DNA of 64,000 bases from contig OZ243044.1 of the NCBI GenBank assembly GCA_965212135.1, positions 1,426,001 through 1,490,000 of the forward strand. The letters are read 5' to 3'. A model generated the notes under the pieces. The model was not told the origin of the DNA. It saw nothing but the letters and a program-made list of their open reading frames with translations, and made no database searches. Positions 52,838 to 61,084 of the stretch are shown here, one piece after another. Each line of letters begins with the position of its first letter. The stretch's first letter is position 1. The position numbers were made by a program, and so were the translations under genes. Origin of the DNA: Bin75 sp965212135. GTDB taxonomy: Bacteria; Nitrospirota; Nitrospiria; Nitrospirales; UBA8639.

Positions 52838-52879
52838 GGACAGGAGTGAAGTGTCCGGCTCCGCCGGCCCAGTTAGACG

Positions 52880-53060
52880 CTGGAATCCCGCCTGCGCGGG
52901 AATGACAGTGGCGTTTTCTCCGCGGGAATGGCAACCAGGGATCGCAGACTGGATTCCCGCCCTACCCCTTCCGTCATTCCCGACATTTTTAATCGGGAAT
53001 CCATCTTCGCCTTGGCATTCCCCTCTGGATTCCTACCTTCGCGGGAATGACGAAGGAACG
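52880..53060. repeat. REP-like palindromic elements
   Basis: Several copies of a short motif (GGAATCCCGC with its complement GCGGGAATGAC) lie between the giant gene and pdxA, for example at 52880-52910, 52950-52985 and 53026-53058. Each can fold into a hairpin such as TTCCCGC...GCGGGAA. They may end both convergent transcripts. The segment 52838-53104 holds no gene. Confidence 0.7.
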
Positions 53061-53104
53061 TGTCAGCCTTCCTTGCATCATTCCACCCTGAAACCTGTTG
53101 CGAG

Positions 53105-54145
53105 TCACGCCATGCGCCAGCCCTTCGCGGCGGCCAGCCGGGCGGCTAACTTGATGGCTTCCAGCAGACTTTGGGGGTCGGCCTTGCCTTTGCCGACGAT
53201 ATCATAGGCCGTGCCGTGGTCAACCGAGGTCCGAATGATCGGCAGTCCGACCGTCAGGTTCACGCTGTGACCAAACGCCACGGTTTTGAGCGGAATCAGT
53301 CCCTGGTCGTGATACATGGCCACCACCACGTCATACGCGCCGCGAACGGCCGCCCCAAACAGGGTATCGGCCGGAAGCGGGTCGGTGGCTCGAATGCCGG
53401 CTCGTTTGGCGAGACGGACGGCCGGAGCGATAATCGTTTGCTCTTCGCGGCCAAACAATCCATGTTCGCCGGCGTGAGGATTGAGGGCCGCCACGCCGAT
53501 ACGAGGCCGGGAGACCTTGAAATAGCCCTTCACGGCCTGATGAGCGAGCCGGATGGCCGTGAACACACGCGGAGTCGTCAGGGCGTCGGGCACGTTCCGG
53601 AGCGCCTGATGCGTTGTCACAAACAGAATTTTTAACGGCCCGCCCACTAACATCATCCCGACCTGTTTGGCGCCCGTCAGGTCGGCCAGCAGTTCCGTAT
53701 GCCCGGGGTACGCATACCCGGCAAGGTGGAGGGACTCCTTATTGATGGGAGCCGTGACCACGCCGGCGACGCGGCCGGTTTCGGCCAACCGCACGGCGGC
53801 GGTGATGAACGCAACGGAAGCCGCGCCGGGACCGCGGGCGGGTTGGCCCAATCGAAACCGGCCCAACGGGCTTTTCAAAGGATCAAGAACCGGAATGGAG
53901 CCTCTGCGCGTGACCGGCCCTTCCCCGCAGTCGTCACCGTCCGGCAATGGGACCACGTTGAGGGCAGAATGCAGGCGGCGGGTTTCCCGTTGTAAAACCG
54001 GCACGGTCCCGATCACCACGGGACGGCACAGGCGCCAAACCACAGGAGAAGCCAGAGCTTTCACGATCACCTCGGGGCCAATCCCGGCCGGGTCGCCCAT
54101 GGTAATGGCCAGAGAGGGTTTGCGTGATGTGGTCGCGTGTGGCAT
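53105..54145 (-). CDS. pdxA: 4-hydroxythreonine-4-phosphate dehydrogenase PdxA
   Basis: PdxA oxidises 4-phosphohydroxy-L-threonine in the DXP-dependent route to pyridoxal phosphate. The 346-residue protein begins PSLAITMGDPAGIGPEV and carries the three metal-binding His motifs YPGHTELLAD, LNPHAGEHG and MYHDQGL, plus APINKESL for substrate binding and VDHGTAYDI near the C-terminus. The ATG at 54145 is 12 nt after the larC stop, so it is probably the last gene of the larC-pdxA transcript. PdxA-like relatives (PdxA2) act on other substrates, but the full set of motifs supports PdxA proper. Confidence 0.94.
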   Translation of the reverse strand: MPHATTSRKPSLAITMGDPAGIGPEVIVKALASPVVWRLCRPVVIGTVPVLQRETRRLHSALNVVPLPDGDDCGEGPVTRRGSIPVLDPLKSPLGRFRLGQPARGPGAASVAFITAAVRLAETGRVAGVVTAPINKESLHLAGYAYPGHTELLADLTGAKQVGMMLVGGPLKILFVTTHQALRNVPDALTTPRVFTAIRLAHQAVKGYFKVSRPRIGVAALNPHAGEHGLFGREEQTIIAPAVRLAKRAGIRATDPLPADTLFGAAVRGAYDVVVAMYHDQGLIPLKTVAFGHSVNLTVGLPIIRTSVDHGTAYDIVGKGKADPQSLLEAIKLAARLAAAKGWRMA

Positions 54146-54157
54146 TGAACGCAGGGA

Positions 54158-55321
54158 TCAGGACAGTTTCCGCATCACCTGTTCCATGATCGCTTGAACC
54201 GGGCGCCCGGTTTTTTTGGCAATGGCCCGGCAGTCCTGAAATTCCGGACGATATTTTATGGTGTTCCCCACGTGCACGGCTTTCACCCGCACGCGGCCTT
54301 GCGGCAAACGGATCGTTGTCATTGAGCGGGCCAGCGTCGTCCGGCTGACGGGTTGACTGCGGACGCCGAGGGTTGTCGTTTCACGAAACAGCGTGTGAGT
54401 GAGCGCGCCGGCGTGGTCGGGACGGGCCAGGACCGTGAGGATGATCCCCGGCCGGTTCCGCTTCATGACGGTCGGCGTCAAGCTGACGTCAAGGGCGCCG
54501 TGTTCAAACAGGCGTTCCATGACCGCTTCGTAAATTTGCGGGTTCATGTCGTCAATGTTGGTTTCTAATTGAATAACCCGGTCGGTCTCAAGCGACTCCG
54601 TGGATTCGGGAGCGGCAAGAACCACGCGCAACACGTTCGGCCAGTCATGCGGATTGGCCGTGCCCGCCCCATACCCGATGGCGCCGGGCACGATGGGCGG
54701 AAGCGGACCGAAGGCGTGCGTCAGGGCGGTCAGCAGGGCCATGCCGGTCGGGGTGGTCAACTCCAGAGCGGGGCCTTGGGAATAAATGGGGCACCCTTTG
54801 GCCAGCTCGGCAACCGCGGGTCCGGGAATCGGCAACGTGCCGTGGTCGCTCTCAATCGTGCCGGACCCCACGTTGACGGGCGTCGCGCTGAACGTGTTCA
54901 CGCCCAGCTCATGACACCCCAGCAGGCTTCCCGCGACGTCCACCAGGGAGTCCATCATGCCCAGTTGATGAAAACGGACTTTGGCGGGATCCTGCCCATG
55001 CACGGTTCCTTCCGCCCGGGCGATGTGCGCGAACACCGCCAGCGAGTGTTTTTTCACCCATGGCGGTACACGGCTCGCGGCAAGCAGGCGTCGGATTTGC
55101 GGCCAGGAAAGGGGCCTGGCCTGCTTTTGCGTGACGACGACGTCCACTTTCGTCGCGTGAATCGCGCCGCGCCGGACTTTTGAGATTTTGAGACGGTAGC
55201 CGGAAATCGGAAGCGCGTTGAGGCCCTGGCGAAGTGTGTGCGGCGAAAGGCCCGCGTCCACAAGCGCGCCCAACATCATGTCCCCGCTCATGCCTGAAAA
55301 ACAATCAATGTGAAGATGCAT
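54158..55321 (-). CDS. larC: Nickel-pincer cofactor biosynthesis protein LarC
   Basis: LarC inserts nickel into the pyridinium-bis-thiocarboxylate nucleotide to give the nickel-pincer cofactor used by lactate racemase and related LarA-family enzymes. The 387-residue protein starts MHLHIDCFSGMSGDMMLGAL, the family N-terminal signature, and has GYGAGT, TNIDDMNPQIYE and TVMKRNRPG, all typical. In Lactobacillus plantarum LarC is made from two frames by programmed slippage; here one intact frame encodes the full protein. It is followed by pdxA at 12 nt. LarB lies further upstream on the same strand; LarE is not in the window. Confidence 0.93.
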   Translation of the reverse strand: MHLHIDCFSGMSGDMMLGALVDAGLSPHTLRQGLNALPISGYRLKISKVRRGAIHATKVDVVVTQKQARPLSWPQIRRLLAASRVPPWVKKHSLAVFAHIARAEGTVHGQDPAKVRFHQLGMMDSLVDVAGSLLGCHELGVNTFSATPVNVGSGTIESDHGTLPIPGPAVAELAKGCPIYSQGPALELTTPTGMALLTALTHAFGPLPPIVPGAIGYGAGTANPHDWPNVLRVVLAAPESTESLETDRVIQLETNIDDMNPQIYEAVMERLFEHGALDVSLTPTVMKRNRPGIILTVLARPDHAGALTHTLFRETTTLGVRSQPVSRTTLARSMTTIRLPQGRVRVKAVHVGNTIKYRPEFQDCRAIAKKTGRPVQAIMEQVMRKLS

Positions 55322-55565
55322 GGCGCTCCTTTAGCAAACCTCGCGCGCGTCAACGCCCTTGACGGGATGACCGCGCCACGGTATGTAAGCACATACGAAA
55401 ATTTTCATGAAATGACAAGTCGTTTCTCCCAACGCCGTCTTGTTGCATCCCTTACAAGGCCAAGGGTGCGGAATCGGCGCAGGGGTGCGGGGGCCGACCC
55501 CGACCCCGGCGTCCCGTGCGTGAGGCGTTCAATGCGCCGTTCCCGACTGCCGGCTTGATGACCCT

Positions 55566-56183
55566 ATGCACTGGTTTCCATTGTTCCCATCCCGTCTGTC
55601 CCTCATTGGCGCGTCGGCGCTCCTGGCGTTTGTCATGGCGCCGGGTGCGCTTGACGCCAAACGGAAAACACAGCCCCAGCGCCAGCCGCTCACAATCGTG
55701 AACGTTACCGCCGCGCCCCTGCCCTTTGTCCCCGGGACCGGGTCGCTGGCCCTCACGGTGGACGTGGAGTTGCCCGGCAACTTCAACGGGGCCGATGTCC
55801 TTGAAGTGTCGTCCCTGATCAGTTTCCCTTCCAAGCGCTCCATTCGATTTTTATTTGGCCGGCAATCCCTGGACAACGCGGTTATGGAGGACGGGACGCC
55901 TCGCATGAGCATGACCCTGCTCTGGGACGGGTACGATCAAAACCGGCAGTATGTGACTCAAGGGACGTATGCCTATGAAGTCCGCGCCAAGCTCATGGCC
56001 GGGGAGAAAGGGGTTGTGAAGACCAGGTCCGTCTCGCGGTTTGCGAAAGGAACATTGGAAGTGTCTTCGCCTCAAGACGTGGGTGCGCAACCCCCGCGTC
56101 CCGACCCGGCTCCGTCCGATGAAGCGGATTCGGCTCCGCCCGAGGATGCCGGCGCACGCCTGAACGCGGCGGGGCAGCCTTAG
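55566..56183 (+). CDS. Secreted protein with FlgD-like Ig domain
   Basis: The 205-residue product has a signal peptide (basic start, LIGASALLAFVMAPGALDA), a central beta-rich region with TLLWDGYDQNRQYVTQGTYAYEV and an acidic, Pro-rich C-terminal tail. WDG-x-D...G-x-Y-x-Y is the pattern of FlgD-type Ig-like domains often found in exported proteins. It is on the opposite strand to its neighbours, and its 3' end overlaps the larB 3' end by 4 bp. The 244 bp upstream (55322-55565) is divergent from larC and contains an A/T-rich patch near 55380-55430 that could hold promoters. Ribosome site is weak. Function unknown. Confidence 0.7.
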   Translation: MHWFPLFPSRLSLIGASALLAFVMAPGALDAKRKTQPQRQPLTIVNVTAAPLPFVPGTGSLALTVDVELPGNFNGADVLEVSSLISFPSKRSIRFLFGRQSLDNAVMEDGTPRMSMTLLWDGYDQNRQYVTQGTYAYEVRAKLMAGEKGVVKTRSVSRFAKGTLEVSSPQDVGAQPPRPDPAPSDEADSAPPEDAGARLNAAGQP

Positions 56184-56959
56184 GAACCCGACGACGGTGA
56201 GGCGTCCCGGTCAACCAGGGTGTTGATGCGATGAGCCAGATGGCCGGCTCCGAATCCGTTATCAATATTCACCACGCCGATTCCGCCCGAACAGGTGTTC
56301 AACATCGTAAGTAACGGGGCAAGGCCCCCAAAGTGCGCGCCATAACCCCGGCTGGTCGGCACGGCAATGAGCGGGGTCGGCACCAGGCCTCCCACCACGC
56401 TCGGCAAAACCCCATCCATCCCCGCCACCACGATCACCGCGCGGGCCCGTCGGAGGCGGTCCACCTGATCCAGCAAGCGGTGCACCCCGGCCACGCCCAC
56501 GTCAAACAGCGTCTCCACCGCGCTCCCCAGCGTCATGGCGGTCACTCTGGCTTCTTCCGCCACCGGGATATCCGCGGTGCCGGCGGTGACAATCACGATG
56601 TCTCCGTGAAGCGGGCGGGGCGGCGTGGATGGAATCACCACGACGCGGGCGTCCCGGTGATACACCGCTTTCCGGCTCACGCCTTTGAGCGCGCGCGCGA
56701 TGGCGGCATCGGCGCGCGTCGCAAGGACGGGCACGTTGTCTTTCCGCAAACTCCGCGCAATCTTCAGGATCTGGGCCTGGGTTTTTCCTTCACAGAGAAT
56801 CGCCTCCGGCGCGCCATGGCGGAGCGCGCGATGGCGGTCCACCCGGGCGAATCCCATGTCGGCATAGGGCAGGGTGCGCAGTTGTCGCAGCGCGTGCGCA
56901 ACCGACACCGATCCGTTTTGCACCGACGCGAGGAGAGCCTGAAGAGCCGTGGAATCCAT
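56180..56959 (-). CDS. larB: Nickel-pincer cofactor biosynthesis protein LarB
   Basis: LarB carboxylates nicotinic acid adenine dinucleotide and releases AMP to give the dicarboxylated pyridinium nucleotide that starts the pincer cofactor pathway. The 259-residue protein has a helical N-terminal region, PYADMGFARVDRHR, then a PurE (AIR carboxylase)-like domain with GTADIPVAEEA, VVAGMDGVLPSVVGGL and VPTSRGYGAHFGG. Length and motifs are typical. It starts 14 nt after the gpsA stop, so gpsA and larB are likely co-transcribed. The C-terminal codon region overlaps the convergent secreted-protein gene by 4 bp. Confidence 0.93.
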   Translation of the reverse strand: MDSTALQALLASVQNGSVSVAHALRQLRTLPYADMGFARVDRHRALRHGAPEAILCEGKTQAQILKIARSLRKDNVPVLATRADAAIARALKGVSRKAVYHRDARVVVIPSTPPRPLHGDIVIVTAGTADIPVAEEARVTAMTLGSAVETLFDVGVAGVHRLLDQVDRLRRARAVIVVAGMDGVLPSVVGGLVPTPLIAVPTSRGYGAHFGGLAPLLTMLNTCSGGIGVVNIDNGFGAGHLAHRINTLVDRDASPSSGS

Positions 56960-56973
56960 GGCGGTGACAGGCG

Positions 56974-58023
56974 CTAGGGCGCGCGTCCGGACGTCGCGGA
57001 CGGGGTTTCTTCCTTGGCCGAGCGGGACATCAGATCAGCGACGACGTCAGTCGGCGGTTTGCCTTCAAACAACATGGCGTGGACGCATTGGACAATCGGC
57101 ATCTCCACCTGAAACCGTTGCGCCAACGCCGCCGCGGCTTTGGTGGTGCGCACACCTTCGGCCACCGTGACGGTCTCCTTCAGAATATCCTCCAGTCGCC
57201 GGCCCCGGGCCACCTTCAATCCGACGGCATGGTTCCGGCTTAAGGAACCCGTCCCGGTGAGGATTAAATCCCCCAGGCCGGACAGTCCATAGAACGTATG
57301 CACGTCGGCGCCGAGCGCGACGCCCAGCCGAATCACTTCGGCCAAGCCGCGGGTGATCAGGGCGGCCCGCGCGTTCAGCCCCAAGTCCAGCCCGTCCACC
57401 ACGCCGGCGGCGATAGCCATGACGTTTTTGAGCGCGCCTCCCAATTGCGCGCCGATGAGGTCGGTTCCGGTATAGACTCGGAACGACGCGGACATGAACA
57501 CCGTTTGCAGCCGCGCCGCGAGGCGGGCGTCCCGCCCGGCCAGCAACACGGTCGTCGGCTTGTGTTGACACACTTCCGCCGCAAAGCTCGGCCCCGTGAG
57601 CACGGTCATGCCCGGAACCCAGGCGGCCGGCAGCAGTTCATCAAGGACCTGGGACATCAACTGCAACGAGTCTTCCTCAATACCTTTTGACGCCACGACA
57701 ATCGGAAGCGGCCCGGCAAGCGAAGGCGCCAGTTGCCCGACCACCGTCCGCATGGCATGAGAAGGCACGGCCAGCACGATCAACCCGGTTGCCGCGACCG
57801 CCTCTTGAAGAGAATGGGTGGCGAAGATCGTCGCCGGCAACGCGACCCCCGGCAAGAACAGGGCATTTTCCCGTTTGCGATTGATCTGTTCGACAACGTC
57901 TTCCTCGTACGTCCAGACCGTCACCGAGATCCCCTGGTTCGCCAAATGCCGAGCCAGTGTGGTGCCCCACGCCCCCGCTCCAATAACCGAGGCGGCGCGA
58001 ATGGTGGGGGAAGAAGTCGTCAT
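56974..58023 (-). CDS. gpsA: Glycerol-3-phosphate dehydrogenase [NAD(P)+] GpsA
   Basis: GpsA reduces dihydroxyacetone phosphate to sn-glycerol 3-phosphate, the backbone for membrane phospholipids. The 349-residue protein has the Rossmann motif VIGAGAWGTTLA at the N-terminus, VLTGPSFAAEV, the catalytic region GGALKNVMAIAAGVVDGL with the conserved Lys, and GLGDLILTGTGSLSRNHAVG. All are family hallmarks. The tail after about residue 330 is basic and variable. It precedes larB by 14 nt. The 61-bp gap to the hsdR stop contains no obvious gene. Confidence 0.95.
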   Translation of the reverse strand: MTTSSPTIRAASVIGAGAWGTTLARHLANQGISVTVWTYEEDVVEQINRKRENALFLPGVALPATIFATHSLQEAVAATGLIVLAVPSHAMRTVVGQLAPSLAGPLPIVVASKGIEEDSLQLMSQVLDELLPAAWVPGMTVLTGPSFAAEVCQHKPTTVLLAGRDARLAARLQTVFMSASFRVYTGTDLIGAQLGGALKNVMAIAAGVVDGLDLGLNARAALITRGLAEVIRLGVALGADVHTFYGLSGLGDLILTGTGSLSRNHAVGLKVARGRRLEDILKETVTVAEGVRTTKAAAALAQRFQVEMPIVQCVHAMLFEGKPPTDVVADLMSRSAKEETPSATSGRAP

Positions 58024-58084
58024 GGAGTGTGTGAGTGCGACGTGGAAAGAGGTGCGGGATTAGTCAGTTTCAGTCTCGTCCACA

Positions 58085-61084
58085 TTATGGCAATGGGTGT
58101 TCTCGTATAATTGTGTACACGGTGTTTCTCATCCAGCGTCGGAAGTCCTGGTTATCGGAGAACTGTTGAAAGAGTTGGGTGTCGTCTTGATGGCGATCCG
58201 TCACCACTCGCACCAACGCCCTGTCAAATTGAATACAGGTATTCTGTTCATCGGAGTTCTTCCTGGCATTCCGGTAGGCTTCGTCTTCCGCGACTTTCTC
58301 CGGGATTTTTTTGGTAATCAATTCCCGCACATGATCCGCGTCAGCCCAGGTGATGTTTCCAAACAAATCATTAAATTCGCTGATAATGTTCGATAGCCGG
58401 TCCAGTTCCGGTTCCGGCTTGTGTCCTCCCCCATCTGTGGGCATCGGCTCAATCTCCGCATCCGTGTCTGATAACTGAATGGCCTGAACGGCCTTCTTTT
58501 CAACTCGGTAACTGTCCATATCAATCGTTTCAAGTATGCCTTTTGACAAGTCTTCTTCTATCGGCGACGGCAGTTTAGGTGTGAGAAATTGCAGGAATAT
58601 CGAAAGTTTTTCCCATTCTGCGTTGGTGTAAGGCAGGATGGATGCCAGAAAAGCATACGTGCGAAGGAATGCCTTGGCTTTGCCCTTGAAATCCACTTGA
58701 CCGTCCTCATTGAGTTGCTGATAAACCGCGACACAGGCGTCAAGCAAGGGGTCAAGCCGTTCACGAGGCGCTTCCAACAGGAAGCATTCGACAAAGTCCC
58801 GCACCTGTCCGGGGCTGTACACCTGAGAGCCGTCGAGATCGGCTTTGAGGTCATGCAATTTGTTCGGGTCGGTTTCCTGCGAGAGAATGGTTGTTCGATA
58901 GTAATCCGCGAACGCAAATTGAATCGTATCAACCTCGTTCATGAAGTCGAGGACAAAGACGTCATGTTTTTTGGGGTGTGCCCGATTGAGTCGTGAAAGC
59001 GTTTGCACCGCCTTGATGCCGGACAGGGTCTTGTCCGCGTACATCGTGTGCAGTAGCGGTTCGTCGTAACCGGTCTGAAATTTGTCGGCGCAAATCAGAA
59101 AACGGTATGGATCTTCCCGGATCTTCTCGGCGATCTTGGCAGACGAGAACCCGTTGAGCGATGCCTCACTCACATTGGCTCCGCCGTATTCGTGATCGCC
59201 CGAAAAGGCCACAATTGCCTGATATGAACTCTTTCGCGCTTTCAGGTAGTCACGGACCGCGTGGTAGTACTGAATCGCGCGTTGGACGCCGCCGGTCACC
59301 ACCATGCACCGCGCCTGCCCGCCGATCTTGCCCGGTGCCAGGACCTGCCCATGAAAGTGGTCCACCATGATCTCGGCCTTCAACCGAATTGCATGTTCGT
59401 GCCCCTCGACGTAGCGGCGGAGCTTCTTCTTTGCCCTTCTGGTGTCAAACTCGGGGTCGCTCTCAACTGTTTTGACCAGCCGATAATAACTGTCCACCGG
59501 GGTATAATGTCGAAGCACATCCAGGATGAAGCCCTCCTGAATCGCTTGCTTCATCGTGTAACTGTGGAAAGGGTGATGCTTGACGGCGCCGTCGGGCTGG
59601 GGGTCCGGTGCGCCAAAGAGTTCAAGCGTTTTGTTCTTGGGGGTGGCGGTGAAGGCGAAGTAGCTGGCGTTGGCAAGCATTTTTCGCCTTTCCATAATGT
59701 GGTTGATCCGATCTTCAAACGTCTCCTCTTCCTCTGTTCCCGTATTCTCCCCCAGGACCCCGGACATCGCCGATGAAGTCCGACCGCCCTGGCTGGAGTG
59801 CGCTTCATCGATGATGATGGCAAAATTCTTCTTGCGTTGCTCGCGGCCTATTTCGTCCAGAATTAACGGGAATTTCTGCACAGTGGACACGATGATTTTT
59901 TTGCCGCTTTCGATGAATTTGCGGAGGTCTCCGGAATTTTCAGCATGTCCCACCGTTGCCCTGACCTGGACGTACTGCTTGATGGTGTCATGAATTTGCC
60001 GGTCAAGAATGCGCCGGTCAGTGACCACGATAATGGAATCAAACACCAACGCATCATTCTTTTTAAGGCCGATTAACTGATGCGCCAGCCACGCGATGGA
60101 GTTTGACTTCCCGCTGCCGGCCGAATGCTGGATCAGATAGCGCTTGCCCGCGCCCTCCGCCCCGGCGTCGGTCAGCAGTTTTCGCACCACGTCAAGCTGG
60201 TGGTAGCGCGGCCAGATCTGGGTCTTCTTCTTGCGCCCGGTCTTGTCATCCTTCGTTTCAACGACCTGGGCGTAGTTTTCGAGGATATTAGTCAGACTCT
60301 CGCGGGTGAGCACCTCGAGCCACAGGTAGTCGGTCTTGAGTCCGTGGGGATTGGGCGGGTTGCCCGCACCGTCTTCACAGCCCTGGTTGAAGGGCAGAAA
60401 CCACGACGCCTTACCTTGCAGGTGAGTGCAGAATTGAACATCCTCCTCATCCACAGCAAAGTGCGCCACGCAGCGTCCAAATTGGAAAAGTTTCTCCTTC
60501 GGGTCACGGTCGCGTCTGTATTGCTCCACCGCATCCCGCGCTGTTTGTCTGGTCAGGTTATTCTTCAGCTCAAAAGTGAAAACCGGGAGACCGTTGACGA
60601 ACAATCCCACGTCCAGAGCGTTGTGAACGTCGGTGTTGCTGTATTGAAGTTGTCGTGTAATCGAGAACACGTTCCTGGCAGACAGTTCCGCGGCTTTCTG
60701 ATTGCCGGGTGTCGGTGTGCCATAAAAAAAATGAACAGGGTGCGCTCCGTGCTTAATCCCGTTGCGCAATACGGAAATGGTGCCGTTTTTTGTGATCTCG
60801 CTCTCAAGACGTGCCAGAAACTTGTGCCGCGTCGGACCGTCCTCACCGAGACAGAGCGCCCTCGCGACTTCCGGCTGTGTTGCCGACAGAAAGGCCGACA
60901 GTTGAGCCAAATCCACGCAGTAGTCGCGGTTGTAATCGCGCGAATTGCCGCACATCCATCCCACCCCGCCGTAGGCGACTGGTGGCCCATCCACGGTTCT
61001 CGCAACCGGCGACTCGCAGGGATGACCGGCCAAGGCCGTGCAAATCAGCCGTTCAAGGCCGCGTTCGGTGGTGTCGGTGGTCAT
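58085..61084 (-). CDS. hsdR: Type I restriction enzyme, R subunit (HsdR)
   Basis: HsdR is the ATP-driven translocase and nuclease of a type I restriction-modification enzyme. The 999-residue protein has an N-terminal nuclease domain with Asp158 and FELKNN (Glu172, Lys174), the PD-(D/E)xK pattern. Helicase motifs follow: SAGSGKS (Walker A, about 321-327), TDRRILDRQ, VSTVQKF, IIIDEAHSSQGG (DEAH box), FTATP and, further on, SRLNRAHPKK. The C-terminal quarter is helical, as in HsdR proteins that bind the methylase. Its start codon overlaps the darG stop as ATGA. GC content is lower than in the housekeeping genes, fitting acquired DNA. Confidence 0.95.
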   Translation of the reverse strand: MTTDTTERGLERLICTALAGHPCESPVARTVDGPPVAYGGVGWMCGNSRDYNRDYCVDLAQLSAFLSATQPEVARALCLGEDGPTRHKFLARLESEITKNGTISVLRNGIKHGAHPVHFFYGTPTPGNQKAAELSARNVFSITRQLQYSNTDVHNALDVGLFVNGLPVFTFELKNNLTRQTARDAVEQYRRDRDPKEKLFQFGRCVAHFAVDEEDVQFCTHLQGKASWFLPFNQGCEDGAGNPPNPHGLKTDYLWLEVLTRESLTNILENYAQVVETKDDKTGRKKKTQIWPRYHQLDVVRKLLTDAGAEGAGKRYLIQHSAGSGKSNSIAWLAHQLIGLKKNDALVFDSIIVVTDRRILDRQIHDTIKQYVQVRATVGHAENSGDLRKFIESGKKIIVSTVQKFPLILDEIGREQRKKNFAIIIDEAHSSQGGRTSSAMSGVLGENTGTEEEETFEDRINHIMERRKMLANASYFAFTATPKNKTLELFGAPDPQPDGAVKHHPFHSYTMKQAIQEGFILDVLRHYTPVDSYYRLVKTVESDPEFDTRRAKKKLRRYVEGHEHAIRLKAEIMVDHFHGQVLAPGKIGGQARCMVVTGGVQRAIQYYHAVRDYLKARKSSYQAIVAFSGDHEYGGANVSEASLNGFSSAKIAEKIREDPYRFLICADKFQTGYDEPLLHTMYADKTLSGIKAVQTLSRLNRAHPKKHDVFVLDFMNEVDTIQFAFADYYRTTILSQETDPNKLHDLKADLDGSQVYSPGQVRDFVECFLLEAPRERLDPLLDACVAVYQQLNEDGQVDFKGKAKAFLRTYAFLASILPYTNAEWEKLSIFLQFLTPKLPSPIEEDLSKGILETIDMDSYRVEKKAVQAIQLSDTDAEIEPMPTDGGGHKPEPELDRLSNIISEFNDLFGNITWADADHVRELITKKIPEKVAEDEAYRNARKNSDEQNTCIQFDRALVRVVTDRHQDDTQLFQQFSDNQDFRRWMRNTVYTIIREHPLP

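Noticed and set aside
10304..52837. RTX-type calcium repeats and type I secretion signal
   Set aside because: I saw no GGxGxDxxx nonapeptide runs, and the C-terminus is a barrel ending in Trp rather than a type I signal.
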